Below are positions 45,098-54,747 of a DNA stretch of 64,000 nucleotides, one piece after another. The notes beneath the pieces are model-generated. The model searched no databases. It saw only the letters and a list, made by a program, of their open reading frames with translations, and was not told the origin of the DNA. Source of the stretch: an uncultured Chlorobiaceae bacterium (GTDB lineage Bacteria; Bacteroidota; Chlorobiia; Chlorobiales; Chlorobiaceae). The stretch is taken from contig CAIMHT010000047.1 of the NCBI GenBank assembly GCA_903840935.1, forward strand, positions 1 through 64,000, given 5' to 3'. The translations under genes and the position numbers were made by a program. Position 1 is the first letter of the stretch. Each line of letters starts with the position of its first letter.

Positions 45098-47140
45098 ATG
45101 GTTATGCAGCAACCTCTTTTTTTTCTGAAACGTCATGCCTTGCGCAGGGTCATGGCGTTTTCCTTTCTTATTGCCTCACCGATTTCTCCTTTATGCGCAC
45201 TCTCAGCCGAAACCGGCGACATGCAGGATCTGCTCGACAATGCCGAATCAGAGTCAAATATCGAGCAGTTGCTCGATTTGTTTGACCGGCTGAAAAGCAG
45301 CAAAATCTTGATCAACCAGGCCGATGCCGACGACCTGTGCCAACTGCCCTGGCTCAGGAGAGCCGATGCCGATGCCATCATTATTCATCGGCGCAGCAAA
45401 GGGCCCATTCACTCCCTGTCGGAGCTCGAACTCATTATCGGTAAAGAGAAAACAGCGAGTATTGCACCCTATATCCTCTTTACAAAAGAGAGAGCATTCC
45501 GTCAGCCACCCGAATCAAAAGCCGCTCTGGTTGATGGCTCGTTCTACAGCCGCATATACTGGGAAACAACGCCGCGCAAAGGTATTCTCGACGGCTCCTA
45601 CGCAGGAGAGAACTACAGGCTCTACAACCGGTTGCAGTTTTCCGCTCCCCACATCAAAGCCAGTTTGGTACAGGAAAAGGATATCGGCGAGCCTGATGTA
45701 GCCGACTTCAATGCAATCAGCATCAATGCCTTTGATCTTGGTCACCTGAAAAGTGCGGTTCTCGGCAACTACAAACTCAATTTTGCCCAAGGGCTGCTCA
45801 TCGGTCAGGGACGCTATTTTACCAAAGGGAGCGACCCCTCCGGCAGCGTCAGGCTTCCCTCAAAGCAACTTTTGCCCTCCTCCTCAAGCACCGAATCCGG
45901 TTTTCTCCAGGGAGCGGCAGCGACCGTGAAGCTCGATCCTTTTGAAGTGACCCTCTTTTACTCCTCCAACCATCGTGACGCGGTTATCAACAACGATGGT
46001 ATCATCACCAGTTTCAGCTCGTCAGGTTACCATCGCACCGAGCTTGAAATTGAAAGAAAAGATAACGTAACCGAAATCATCTCCGGAGCAAACCTTCTCT
46101 ATCGCTACCAGAACGGCCTCCTCAACGGCAGGGTCGGGGGAAGTGTACTCAACTACCATTATCCTGTTCCCCTCAAAGAGCTTGACCCCTCTGCAGCAGC
46201 AAGCACGCTCTCTTCGGCAACCCTCTACAGCCTTGAAAGCGATCTCTCCGTTGGCAAGGTCAACCTCTTTGCCGAAGCGGCATTTTCACGCCATCCCACT
46301 GACGCTTCATGGACCGCCGGGGCGGAGTATGAGATGCTTAAAGGCATCAGCACGGTTGCCGCAATCCGGCGCTATGGAACTGGCTACTTTTCCCCTTTTG
46401 CCGGTGCCTTTGCCGAACGGGGGAGCGGCGCCTCAAATGAGCAAGGTTATTATGTCGGCCTCAACGCAAAAATAAGCACCCGACTTGCCCTTGCCGCCTA
46501 TTATGACCGCTTCACCTTTCCACTGCTTGACGATCATTGCCCATACCCTTCCAGCGGCAACGATTCAAGATTGATCATCACCTGGAAACCCTCGCCCCTG
46601 TTCACCTGGAACCTGCAACTCCAGCACAAATACAAGGAGGAGCAGTCAAATCAAGGGACTTCAAGCGATCCTCTCTGGATGGCGCTTCCTCAAATCACCA
46701 ATCGCTGCCGACTCGATTGCGATGTTGCCCTTTCGCGCCGCGTGCAACTCAGAAGCCGCGGAGAGGTAAAAAAAGTGGTCAAGGAATATCTTGCCGGAGA
46801 TCAGCAATTTTACGGATGGCTGGCCTACCAGCAGGCAGGGTACACGGCCGGAAAATTTGGCATGAAAGGGCGTTTTACTGCTTTCAATACAGACGATTAC
46901 GACGCAGCGCTCTATGCTTATGAGGACGACCTGCCCCTCACCTCCTCCCTCGGTATGTACAATGGACGGGGCAAATCCCTCTTTCTGGTGGCAACATGGC
47001 AGGCTCTGCCACAACTGAAGCTTGGTGCCCGATATGAGGTCACCTGGTACAGCGACAGGGAGGTTTACAGCAGCGGTTACGACGAGCGGGCAACCAGCGC
47101 GCCAGGCTCATTCCATTTGGGCTGCTTTTTTACATTCTGA
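45098..47140 (+). CDS. exported helix-hairpin-helix protein with beta-rich C-terminus
   Basis: About 680 residues. Signal peptide (hydrophobic stretch then S-P-L-C-A-L-S-A near residue 37). Helix-hairpin-helix segments (I-N-Q-A-D-A-D-D-L-C-Q-L-P-W-L and P-I-H-S-L-S-E-L-E) resemble ComEA. About 500 residues of alternating aromatic/polar strands end in a terminal F-x-F (L-G-C-F-F-T-F). The pattern suggests an outer-membrane beta-barrel with a periplasmic DNA-binding-like domain. Such proteins occur in Chlorobi/Bacteroidetes; function unknown. ATG 45098 or 45104. Confidence 0.75.
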   Translation: MVMQQPLFFLKRHALRRVMAFSFLIASPISPLCALSAETGDMQDLLDNAESESNIEQLLDLFDRLKSSKILINQADADDLCQLPWLRRADADAIIIHRRSKGPIHSLSELELIIGKEKTASIAPYILFTKERAFRQPPESKAALVDGSFYSRIYWETTPRKGILDGSYAGENYRLYNRLQFSAPHIKASLVQEKDIGEPDVADFNAISINAFDLGHLKSAVLGNYKLNFAQGLLIGQGRYFTKGSDPSGSVRLPSKQLLPSSSSTESGFLQGAAATVKLDPFEVTLFYSSNHRDAVINNDGIITSFSSSGYHRTELEIERKDNVTEIISGANLLYRYQNGLLNGRVGGSVLNYHYPVPLKELDPSAAASTLSSATLYSLESDLSVGKVNLFAEAAFSRHPTDASWTAGAEYEMLKGISTVAAIRRYGTGYFSPFAGAFAERGSGASNEQGYYVGLNAKISTRLALAAYYDRFTFPLLDDHCPYPSSGNDSRLIITWKPSPLFTWNLQLQHKYKEEQSNQGTSSDPLWMALPQITNRCRLDCDVALSRRVQLRSRGEVKKVVKEYLAGDQQFYGWLAYQQAGYTAGKFGMKGRFTAFNTDDYDAALYAYEDDLPLTSSLGMYNGRGKSLFLVATWQALPQLKLGARYEVTWYSDREVYSSGYDERATSAPGSFHLGCFFTF

Positions 47141-47156
47141 GAGGTTGCCAGGGCGG

Positions 47157-48107
47157 TCAGGCGAACCCGGCAGCTCGCATAAGCCGATCCCTGATCGCCC
47201 GGCCAAATCCCTCTTCAGAAGGCAGTTCGCAGTAGATGAGGCCGATATTTTTTGCGTCGCAAAGCCGAAAAAAACCGAAAAGCTCCCGGCCGTACTCCTC
47301 AAGGGTCGAGCACACCTTCTGCAGCGAAACGCCTTCAGGGGGCTCCGAGATGCCGATATAGGCCGCAGCACTCTCTTTTTGTGTGATTTTTTCGACCTCA
47401 GTACAGAGAATAATCGACGCTTTTGGTGCATAATGGGGATACTTCAGCCCCGGGCACTTCGGCCTTACCTTTGTTTCCGTAACAGCAATGGTTGTTATTT
47501 CCGGCACCACGGTTCGCAATTGTTCCAGTGTGATCGCCCCGGCCCTGAGCAGAACCGGCTTCACTCCTGAACAGTCGACAATGGTCGATTCAAGGCCGAT
47601 AGCGCTCGGCGTTCCCCGCAGCAGGCAGTCTATTTTTCCATCAAGATCCTCCATGACTGCCTCCCAGCTTGTCGCACTCGGCAGTCCCGAACGATTTGCC
47701 GAAGGAGCGGCAACAGGGCAGCAAGCAAGACGAAGAAACTCCCGGGCAACCGGATTTGCCGGGCAGCGTACCCCGACCGTCTCAAGACCCGCAGTAACGC
47801 TGTAAGGAACCGATGGATTTTTTTTGAGCACCAGTGTCAAAGGGCCGGGAAAATAGTGTTCAATCAGCTTTGCTGCCTGCACACTCACTTCACAGGCAAC
47901 CTCCGCAACCTGCCCAATGCGGTAAAGATGAACAATCAACGGGTTATCCGCCGGTCGCCCTTTTGCCCGAAAGAGTTGCAGGAGTGCTTCAGGGTGGCAG
48001 ATAGCCGCACCAAGGCCATAGACCGTTTCAGTTGGAAACGCCACTACTCCGCCCGAATTCAGTATAACGGCGGCCTCTTCAACTGAATCGGTAAGTTTTG
48101 TTTGCAT
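47157..48107 (-). CDS. tsaC: L-threonylcarbamoyladenylate synthase (Sua5/TsaC)
   Basis: 316 residues, the long Sua5 form: a YrdC-like domain with G-G-V-V-A-F-P-T-E-T-V-Y-G-L-G-A, K-G-R-P-A-D-N-P-L-I-V-H and A-P-S-A-N-R-S-G-L-P-S-A-T, followed by a Sua5 C-terminal domain (C-P-G-L-K-Y-P-H-Y-A-P-K-A). Makes TC-AMP for t6A37. Pairs in pathway with MtaB above. Convergent with the HhH gene. Confidence 0.92.
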   Translation of the reverse strand: MQTKLTDSVEEAAVILNSGGVVAFPTETVYGLGAAICHPEALLQLFRAKGRPADNPLIVHLYRIGQVAEVACEVSVQAAKLIEHYFPGPLTLVLKKNPSVPYSVTAGLETVGVRCPANPVAREFLRLACCPVAAPSANRSGLPSATSWEAVMEDLDGKIDCLLRGTPSAIGLESTIVDCSGVKPVLLRAGAITLEQLRTVVPEITTIAVTETKVRPKCPGLKYPHYAPKASIILCTEVEKITQKESAAAYIGISEPPEGVSLQKVCSTLEEYGRELFGFFRLCDAKNIGLIYCELPSEEGFGRAIRDRLMRAAGFA

Positions 48108-48129
48108 GATCGTGCTGAAGGGGGAAAAG

Positions 48130-48759
48130 CTACCGGAAAATGGGGAGGAGCGTACAGAGTGTTCCTGCTATTGCGCTTGAGAGAGGAATCGAGAGGTTAT
48201 CGTCAATCTTGAACTCCCCGATACGCACCATAAACGCCTCGGTCAACGTTGCTGTTATTGCCATGACAATACCGATAAAGAAGTTAAGCCCCGGTACGAT
48301 GCTGACCACAACAAGTGCGGAAAGAAAAAACGCCGCACTGCCCTCCACGCTCTTCTGTCCAAACCGGTGTTTCCCGAAACTTTTTCCCACAATGGCCGCA
48401 AGGGTATCTGAAACCGCGACCAGGCTGAAAGCGGTAACCGCAATTATTTTCGGAAAAAAAAGCACCAGAAGAAGTGCCGCCATCACAATATAGGTTGCTC
48501 CGTTCAGGTGGTGTTTTGCCCGCTTGAGTTCATGCGCTCTCAGCATCGAATCAAACGTTTTGTGATACCAGACCGAAACCGGCGCGAAAAAATTTTTCAG
48601 CAGGTCAATCAGAAAAAAACCTGAAAAAAGCGGGACAAGCAGAAGAAGCGCAAGTTCGCGGCTGATAAACCAGTAAATCACCGGAATAGAGAGCGAAGAG
48701 AGATGAATTGCTTTTCGCGCAACTTCATAGCGGAGTTCAAGCCGGTCAATTTCTTCCAT
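48130..48759 (-). CDS. SEC59/DGK1/VTE5-family membrane kinase
   Basis: 209 residues with about six membrane segments. Family signatures E-V-A-R-K-A-I-H-L-S-S (N-terminal R-K-x-x-H), N-G-A-T-Y-I-V-M-A-A, the loop A-V-S-D-T-L-A-A-I-V-G-K-S-F-G-K-H-R-F-G-Q-K-S-V-E-G-S-A-A, and E-D/D-D-N-L-S-I-P-L near the end. Relatives phosphorylate dolichol, diacylglycerol or phytol with CTP. In green sulfur bacteria an isoprenoid alcohol is plausible, not shown. Confidence 0.82.
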   Translation of the reverse strand: MEEIDRLELRYEVARKAIHLSSLSIPVIYWFISRELALLLLVPLFSGFFLIDLLKNFFAPVSVWYHKTFDSMLRAHELKRAKHHLNGATYIVMAALLLVLFFPKIIAVTAFSLVAVSDTLAAIVGKSFGKHRFGQKSVEGSAAFFLSALVVVSIVPGLNFFIGIVMAITATLTEAFMVRIGEFKIDDNLSIPLSSAIAGTLCTLLPIFR

Positions 48760-48955
48760 AATAAAAAAGCGCTGAGCAAAAATCGTAAATGATCATCGTT
48801 CAAACGGCCCTTGCCGCCCCGATTTCAGGTTTGAATATACACCGAAATCTTTTTTTTTTCGTTTATCAATCAAGCCCCTTGAACTCTTTTTCCGTTTCAA
48901 TTGCAAAACATGTATTTTGCCTCGCTTAATAAAGAGCATTTTGAACCTGCAAGGC

Positions 48956-50515
48956 ATGAAGAGTGAAAAATTGAGAGTTGCGGCCATCGATCTCGGAACC
49001 AACTCCTTCCACATGATTATTGTCGAAGAGAGCCCCCAGAAGGGGATTGTTGAGATTGATCGTGTCAAAGATATGATCTGCATCGGACGCGGCAGCATCT
49101 CCACAAAAATGCTTGATGAAGAGGCCATGCAGTCAGGTATTGCCGCTTTGAAAAATTTTCTTGTTCTTGCCCGGCAACATGGTGTCGCATCAGAAAATGT
49201 GCTTGCCTTCGCCACCAGTGCCATTCGCGAGGCAAAGAACCGGGGCGATTTTCTTCGCCGTGTCCGCGAGGAGAGCGGCCTGAAAGTCAAGGTTATCTCC
49301 GGCAAGGAGGAGGCAGAATTTATCTACTATGGAGTTCGTAATGCCGTGAAGATTGGCAAAACAGCCGATCTTCTCTTCGATATCGGCGGCGGATCGGTTG
49401 AGTTTGTGCTTGTTAACCAGAAGGGAATTCAACTGCTCGAAAGTCGTAAAATCGGCGTAGCAAGAATGTGCGAGCGCTTCGTTACCTCAGAGCCGATCAG
49501 CAAACACGATATCAAAATACTCGAACAGTTTTTTTCGGCTGAGATGGTCTCCGCCGTCGAAAAAGCCGCCCAACTCAAGGTGACCAGGGCCATAGCCTCT
49601 TCAGGAACGGCCCAGAATATCGGCCGCATGATCTGCTCCATGAACGGGCGGGAGAGTGACGCGTCGCTCAACAACAGCTCCTTTACCCGAACGGAGTTTG
49701 AGGCTCTTTACCGGGCAGTCATTCCGCTCGGAGCCGCCGAACGGAAAAAACTGACAGGCATGGACGAAAAACGGGTTGATCTCATTGTTCCCGGGCTGAT
49801 TCTTGTCGACATGATTTTCAGACTCTTCAATCTCAAGGAGATCGTGATTTCCGATTCAGCCCTGCGGGAAGGCATGGTACTCCACTATCTGAAGCACCGA
49901 ATTGCTTCCGGTACAAAGCCGGGAGAGGACGATGAACTCGACATTCGCCGTGAGAGCATTTATGAACTCGGTTTCCGATGTGGCTGGACGCGTGACCATG
50001 CCGAGCATATTGCCCGGCTCAGCCTCCAGCTCTTCGACAAGCTCGCAACGCTGCACCATCTCGAAAAGTCCTATCGCGAACTGCTCGAGTACGCAGCACT
50101 GCTCCACAACATCGGCTCATTTATCTCGATCTCATCCCATCACAAACATGGCCAGTACATTATTCTCAACGGCGAACTTCGCGGATTTTCCCCTTCGGAG
50201 ATCGAGATTATAGCCCATGTTGTCCGCTATCATCGCAAATCAGCCCCTTCGGAGCGCCATACAGCCTACAGTCTGCTCAAACCGGCGCATAAACGGGCGG
50301 TTGACGTGCTTTCCGGCATTCTGCGTATTGCCAACGGTCTCGAACGCGGCCACAGAAAAAACATTCAGAAAATCATTGTGGAGGTGCAGGAGCGCAACAT
50401 TACTCTGCGTCTTAAAAGCCGTTTTGAGCCCGATATTGAAATCTGGGCCGCCGACCTGCTGAAACCGTGGCTTGAAACCATCCTCGACAAAACCATTACC
50501 ATTCTGCCGCTCTGA
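48956..50515 (+). CDS. ppx: exopolyphosphatase / pppGpp phosphohydrolase (Ppx/GppA)
   Basis: About 519 residues. ASKHA-fold N-terminus A-I-D-L-G-T-N-S-F-H-M, second phosphate loop D-I-G-G-G-S-V-E-F, A-S-S-G-T-A-Q-N-I, and a C-terminal HD-like domain (A-A-L-L-H-N-I-G, H-H-K-H-G-Q-Y). Cleaves polyphosphate or pppGpp. Start uncertain: ATG 48956, TTG 48941 and TTG 48917 are in frame. pabB starts two bases after the stop. Confidence 0.9.
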   Translation: MKSEKLRVAAIDLGTNSFHMIIVEESPQKGIVEIDRVKDMICIGRGSISTKMLDEEAMQSGIAALKNFLVLARQHGVASENVLAFATSAIREAKNRGDFLRRVREESGLKVKVISGKEEAEFIYYGVRNAVKIGKTADLLFDIGGGSVEFVLVNQKGIQLLESRKIGVARMCERFVTSEPISKHDIKILEQFFSAEMVSAVEKAAQLKVTRAIASSGTAQNIGRMICSMNGRESDASLNNSSFTRTEFEALYRAVIPLGAAERKKLTGMDEKRVDLIVPGLILVDMIFRLFNLKEIVISDSALREGMVLHYLKHRIASGTKPGEDDELDIRRESIYELGFRCGWTRDHAEHIARLSLQLFDKLATLHHLEKSYRELLEYAALLHNIGSFISISSHHKHGQYIILNGELRGFSPSEIEIIAHVVRYHRKSAPSERHTAYSLLKPAHKRAVDVLSGILRIANGLERGHRKNIQKIIVEVQERNITLRLKSRFEPDIEIWAADLLKPWLETILDKTITILPL

Positions 50516-50516
50516 A

Positions 50517-52535
50517 ATGAAGCGCGAGCCCTCTTGTAAAAGAATTACCGACATCCTTTCGCGTGAGGGGTCGCTCTGGATGGAATCGGCCTTCTGCAAA
50601 GAGCATCATGGCGGCGCGCTGCTTTTTTCCGACCCAATGGAGGTGGCAACGCTCACCTCTCTCACCGGGCTGGAGTACTTTTTCCGAAGGCTTGAAGAAA
50701 AACTTGATAAAGGCTTTTTTCTTGCCGGATGGCTCGCGTATGAGGCAGGTTACGGTTTTGAAGATTGCCTGGTCAATCGTGCCCATACCCTTCCGCCATC
50801 ACCGCTCGGCTGGTTCGGCATCTACCGTCAACCGGAACGCTTTTCTGGCGCGGAGGTCAAAGAGCTCTTTGCCGAAGCGAGCGCCCCCTCCGCCCTCACG
50901 CTCAATGATCTCAGCTTCAACCTCAGTGAATCAGAATACGCAAAAAAAATCGAAAGCATCAGGGAACAGATTGCCGCAGGAAATGTTTATCAGGTAAACT
51001 TTACCGGTCGATACCGTTTTACCTTCAATGGCGCGGCCCCGGCACTTTTTGCTGCACTGCGAAGCGCTCAACCATTCTCATACACGGCATTGCTCAACAG
51101 CGGAGAGCGTACCATCCTCTCCTTCTCCCCCGAGCTCTTTTTCCGGCGCAACGGTGCGCTCATCGAAACCATGCCGATGAAAGGGACCGCACCAAGAGGT
51201 CGAACAGCAGAAGAAGACAACCGCCTGAAAGAGGGGCTCGGTCGATGCCAGAAAAACAGGGCGGAAAATCTCATGATTGTCGATCTCCTGCGCAACGATC
51301 TTGGCCGGATATGCAACCCCGGCTCAGTCGAGGCAAGGGAACTCTTCGCCACCGAAAGCTGGCCGACACTTCACCAAATGCTCTCCACCATCCGGGGTGA
51401 GCAACGCCCTGATGTCGGCCTCTACGAACTCTTCAGGGCGCTCTATCCCTCAGGCTCAATAACCGGAGCGCCCAAAATAAACGCCATGAAGCTCATACAA
51501 AGCCTTGAACCGGAACCAAGAGGCATCTATACCGGCACCATCGGCTATATCACCCCAAAGCGCGACATGGTTTTCAGCGTAGCAATCCGCACCATTGAGC
51601 TTGCGGGAAAGCAGGGTGTCTACGGCTCAGGGGGCGGCATCGTCTGGGACTCCAACCCCGCAGAAGAGTACCGCGAGTGCCAGCTCAAGGCAAAGATTCT
51701 TGCCCCAGGCGCAGCTATTGAACGGGACTTAGTTGCACAAAAAGAGTCGTCGCAGATTATTCAGCTCAAGGTCAGCGGGCTTGCTGGCTCGTGCGCCTTG
51801 CTCTCACTCTCCGATTCAGAAAAAATGCACCCGGAGCACCACCTTGCGGCAAAGAATCTCGTCAGCACTTGCGGCAAAGAGTTTGGGCTTTTCGAAAGCA
51901 TCCTCTGGAACGGGAGTTATCTCTGGCTTGAGGAGCATCTCCAGCGGCTTGCCGCATCGGCCGCCACACTCGGCTTTTCCTGCGACATCGCCGCCGCCGC
52001 CCTGATGCTTCGCCATCTCGAAAAAGAGCTGCGCCGAAGTGATAATATCAACAGTGACACCCGCTTCAAGGTGCGGCTCAGCCTCTCATCCCGGGGAGAC
52101 TTCAGTATCAGTTATGAGCCCCTTGAGGTGCAGCATTCCACCACAAAGCTCCGCTTGTGCATTGCCGCAGAGCGAACCACTTCCGCAAACCCCTTGCTTC
52201 ACCACAAAACCACCGAAAGGGAGCTCTACGACCGCTACCTCACACTTGCCCGACAGAAAGGCTACGATGAAGTGCTTTTTTTGAACGAGCGCGCAGAAGT
52301 AACCGAAGGAGCCATCAGCACCCTTTTTATCCGCCATGGCCGCCAACTCCTGACGCCTCCCCTTCACTCCGGTCTGCTCAACGGTATTTTTCGCCGCTAC
52401 ATGCTTGCCACCCGTCCCTTCGCAGCCGAAAAAACCATAACCCTGCACGATCTCGAAACCGCCGCCGCCATTTTCATTGCAAATTCAGTCCGGGGCCTCA
52501 GGCCGGCCAAATTATCCACCCGAACATTCAATTGA
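50517..52535 (+). CDS. pabBC: bifunctional aminodeoxychorismate synthase I / lyase (PabB-PabC fusion)
   Basis: 672 residues. Chorismate-binding half (about 1-410) with G-N-V-Y-Q-V-N-F-T, P-M-K-G-T-A-P-R-G, Y-P-S-G-S-I-T-G-A-P-K-I and E-E-Y-R-E-C-Q-L-K-A-K. A class IV aminotransferase-like half (about 440-672) follows with F-E-S-I-L-W, D-E-V-L-F-L-N-E-R-A-E-V-T-E-G-A-I-S-T-L-F. Makes p-aminobenzoate for folate; folP lies 8 kb away. No pabA in the window. Confidence 0.88.
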   Translation: MKREPSCKRITDILSREGSLWMESAFCKEHHGGALLFSDPMEVATLTSLTGLEYFFRRLEEKLDKGFFLAGWLAYEAGYGFEDCLVNRAHTLPPSPLGWFGIYRQPERFSGAEVKELFAEASAPSALTLNDLSFNLSESEYAKKIESIREQIAAGNVYQVNFTGRYRFTFNGAAPALFAALRSAQPFSYTALLNSGERTILSFSPELFFRRNGALIETMPMKGTAPRGRTAEEDNRLKEGLGRCQKNRAENLMIVDLLRNDLGRICNPGSVEARELFATESWPTLHQMLSTIRGEQRPDVGLYELFRALYPSGSITGAPKINAMKLIQSLEPEPRGIYTGTIGYITPKRDMVFSVAIRTIELAGKQGVYGSGGGIVWDSNPAEEYRECQLKAKILAPGAAIERDLVAQKESSQIIQLKVSGLAGSCALLSLSDSEKMHPEHHLAAKNLVSTCGKEFGLFESILWNGSYLWLEEHLQRLAASAATLGFSCDIAAAALMLRHLEKELRRSDNINSDTRFKVRLSLSSRGDFSISYEPLEVQHSTTKLRLCIAAERTTSANPLLHHKTTERELYDRYLTLARQKGYDEVLFLNERAEVTEGAISTLFIRHGRQLLTPPLHSGLLNGIFRRYMLATRPFAAEKTITLHDLETAAAIFIANSVRGLRPAKLSTRTFN

Positions 52536-53117
52536 TTGGCGGAGGGCGGGATGACCCCGCCCGTACAATATTGATGGTGCGGTTGTTAATTCCCGTAGGG
52601 GCGGGGTCATCCCGCCCATCCTCGTGGACGCGAAATCCACCCCATCCCGCCGCCCCACCCCACCCTGCGTTTATAACGTCAATTCCATTGAATCCCGCCC
52701 ATCCTCGTGGACGCAATTGATCAGGGCGGGCGGGATGACCCCGCCCATCCCCGTTGACGCGAAATCCACCCCATCCCGCCGCCCCACCCTGCGTTTATAA
52801 CGTCAATTCCATTGCATCCCGCCCATCCCCGTGGACGCAATAGATCAGGGCGGGCGGGATGACCCCGCCCATCCTCGTGGACGCGAAATCCACCCCATCC
52901 CGACGCCCCACCCTGCGTTTATAACGTCAATTCCATTGCATCCCGCCCATCCCCGTGGACGCAATTGATCAGGGCGGGCGGGATGACCCCGCCCCTACGG
53001 ATTTTGGCGATGGGATCACCCCAGACATATCAACCCTGGCACCTCATACATAACACAAAAAAACTCACTATATTGAACTCATAACCAATACACGCAACAC
53101 CATAATCATCACCCATC
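52536..53117. repeat. GC-rich repeat island behind pabBC
   Basis: No gene. Starts with two REP palindromes in opposite orientation (about 52544-52566 and 52595-52617; core GGGCGGGATGACCCCGCCC, ending in GTAC/CTAC), a BIME-like pair. Then comes a tandem array of three units (52613-52989) of about 129, 124 and 124 bases; the first has a five-base CCACC-type insertion. It closes with another REP (52976-52998). The last 120 bases before the next gene are ordinary AT-rich sequence. Confidence 0.85.
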
Positions 53118-53579
53118 ATGCGCGACCACACCCCCGACTTCAAAATGCATGAGCTGACCGACCAGAACAAATCGCTCATCCGCCAAACCGTACAGCAACT
53201 GCTTGAAAAACTTGCTGCCGATGGCAAGCTGACCCTGGACACCCTGCTTGAATTCTGGATTGAAGTGCCCGGTATCAAACGCCCAAGGGGAAGCTTCAGG
53301 GGCGGCTTTCTGATGCCCGACAGCTTTGTCTACATCAGCGACTATTTTAAGCCTGACGAGCCTCATACCCTCACTCCCGGCGCAGCATATCCCGATGGTG
53401 AAGTTGATCTTGAAAAGGTGTGGGACGACCTGCTCGATGAACTCTTCTACCAGATCGAAATTTTCACCTCTCCGCTATCAACGGGAAAAGGGATTACGCT
53501 TGAACTGTGGGCAGGTAATCGCCAGCGGCCTGAAGGGGAGTGGCTCTACGCCGTCGATCGTAAAGTGGAACTTGGTTAG
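53118..53579 (+). CDS. conserved-looking hypothetical protein
   Basis: 153 residues. It has no signal peptide or membrane segment. Mixed acidic composition with an aromatic centre (L-L-E-F-W-I-E-V-P-G-I-K-R-P-R-G-S-F-R-G-G-F) and an acidic helix D-L-E-K-V-W-D-D-L-L-D-E-L-F-Y-Q-I-E-I-F. I recognise no family. Convergent with nth, overlapping its last four bases. Codon use looks like its neighbours. Confidence 0.6.
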   Translation: MRDHTPDFKMHELTDQNKSLIRQTVQQLLEKLAADGKLTLDTLLEFWIEVPGIKRPRGSFRGGFLMPDSFVYISDYFKPDEPHTLTPGAAYPDGEVDLEKVWDDLLDELFYQIEIFTSPLSTGKGITLELWAGNRQRPEGEWLYAVDRKVELG

Positions 53580-54214
53580 TTTTGTGTGTGGTAGTCGCAG
53601 ATGCTGCTGATGGAACAGTGTGCACAATCAGGCTTTTTCGCCTTGCAGGTGTAGCGGCCGTGCAGCAGCAGGTAGTGGTGAAAGGGGAGCACCCACGCTT
53701 CCGCAATAATCTTCATCAGCTCCCGTTCGGTCTCTTCCACTTTTGTTGTCTGAACCAGCCCGATCCGGTTTGAGACCCGGTGTACATGCGTATCGACCGG
53801 CATGACCGGAAGGCCAAAAGCGTTGCTCAGCACAACGTTCGCCGTTTTTCTTCCAACTCCCGGAAGGCTTTCGAGTTCCTCCCTCGTTCCGGGAACTTCA
53901 CCATGAAAGCGATCAACCAGAATCCGGCTCACCTCAAGGATATTTTTCGCCTTGTTGTTACAGTAATTGATGGAGCGAACAAGGTTTCTGACCTCCTCAA
54001 GCTCCATTTGGCTCATGCTCCCGCAGTCCGGTGCACGCCGGAAGAGCTCCCGGGTAATGACGTTAACCTGCTTGTCCGTTGCCTGGGCCGCCAGAATAGT
54101 AGCCACAAGCAATTGGAAAGGGGAGTTGTAGCAGAGCTCGCTTTTGGGGTTCGGGTATGCTGCGCCAAGCACCTCATGGAGAAAAACAATTTTTTGTTCA
54201 GGGCTCTCGTTCAT
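53576..54214 (-). CDS. nth: endonuclease III
   Basis: 212 residues. HhH-GPD glycosylase/lyase: L-P-G-V-G-R-K-T-A-N-V-V with catalytic lysine, P-V-D-T-H-V-H-R with catalytic aspartate, and the C-terminal [4Fe-4S] ligands C-x6-C-x2-C-x5-C (C-K-A-K-K-P-D-C-A-H-C-S-I-S-S-I-C). Removes oxidised pyrimidines. ATG at 54214, seven bases after nusB; last gene of smc-HAD-nusB-nth. Confidence 0.94.
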   Translation of the reverse strand: MNESPEQKIVFLHEVLGAAYPNPKSELCYNSPFQLLVATILAAQATDKQVNVITRELFRRAPDCGSMSQMELEEVRNLVRSINYCNNKAKNILEVSRILVDRFHGEVPGTREELESLPGVGRKTANVVLSNAFGLPVMPVDTHVHRVSNRIGLVQTTKVEETERELMKIIAEAWVLPFHHYLLLHGRYTCKAKKPDCAHCSISSICDYHTQN

Positions 54215-54221
54215 CCTCCCC

Positions 54222-54737
54222 TCAGCTCCCGATTTCCGGGCTATCTCCCTCACTCCCGGCCTTTTGAAGCTTGGCCACCGACTGGTCGATCAGTCCCCGT
54301 CCGTTTTTGTGCACCTTCCCCTCACCCTTGAGATCGTTATAAATCGCATCAAGAATGCCATTGACAAACTTGCTGCTCTTGTCGGTGCTGTTAAATTTCT
54401 TTGCAATTTCAATAGCCTCATTGATCGAAACCTTGGGAGGAATATCCTCGCAGTAAAGGATTTCCGTCAGGGCCATGCGGATGATATTCTTGTCAATAAT
54501 GGCAATACGGCTCATATCCCAGTTAAAGGTATGCTTCACAATATAGAGGTCAATCTCCTCTTTATGTTCCTTGATATTTTTCAGGAGCGTATTGAAAAAC
54601 TTCATGGCATTGCTGTCCGCCAAAATCTCCTCGGTCAAAAGCCAGCCTGCGGCGGAGTCGATGTCGGTATCACGGATTTCGATGGTATAGAGCGCCTGTA
54701 AAATTTTTTCACGTATTTGCCGTCGGTAGGTCTTCAT
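54222..54737 (-). CDS. nusB: transcription antitermination protein NusB
   Basis: 171 residues from ATG 54737. All-helical RNA-binding protein acting with NusE in rRNA antitermination. Signatures: R-R[11 protein letters not shown], [20 protein letters not shown], and [17 protein letters not shown] basic/charged tail of about 35 residues extends beyond the usual end. Confidence 0.92.
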   Translation of the reverse strand: MKTYRRQIREKILQALYTIEIRDTDIDSAAGWLLTEEILADSNAMKFFNTLLKNIKEHKEEIDLYIVKHTFNWDMSRIAIIDKNIIRMALTEILYCEDIPPKVSINEAIEIAKKFNSTDKSSKFVNGILDAIYNDLKGEGKVHKNGRGLIDQSVAKLQKAGSEGDSPEIGS

Positions 54738-54747
54738 AAAAGAGCAA

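Noticed and set aside
52613-52989. Possible CRISPR array
   Set aside because: Units are about 124 bases and repeated throughout; there are no short repeats with unique spacers and no cas genes.
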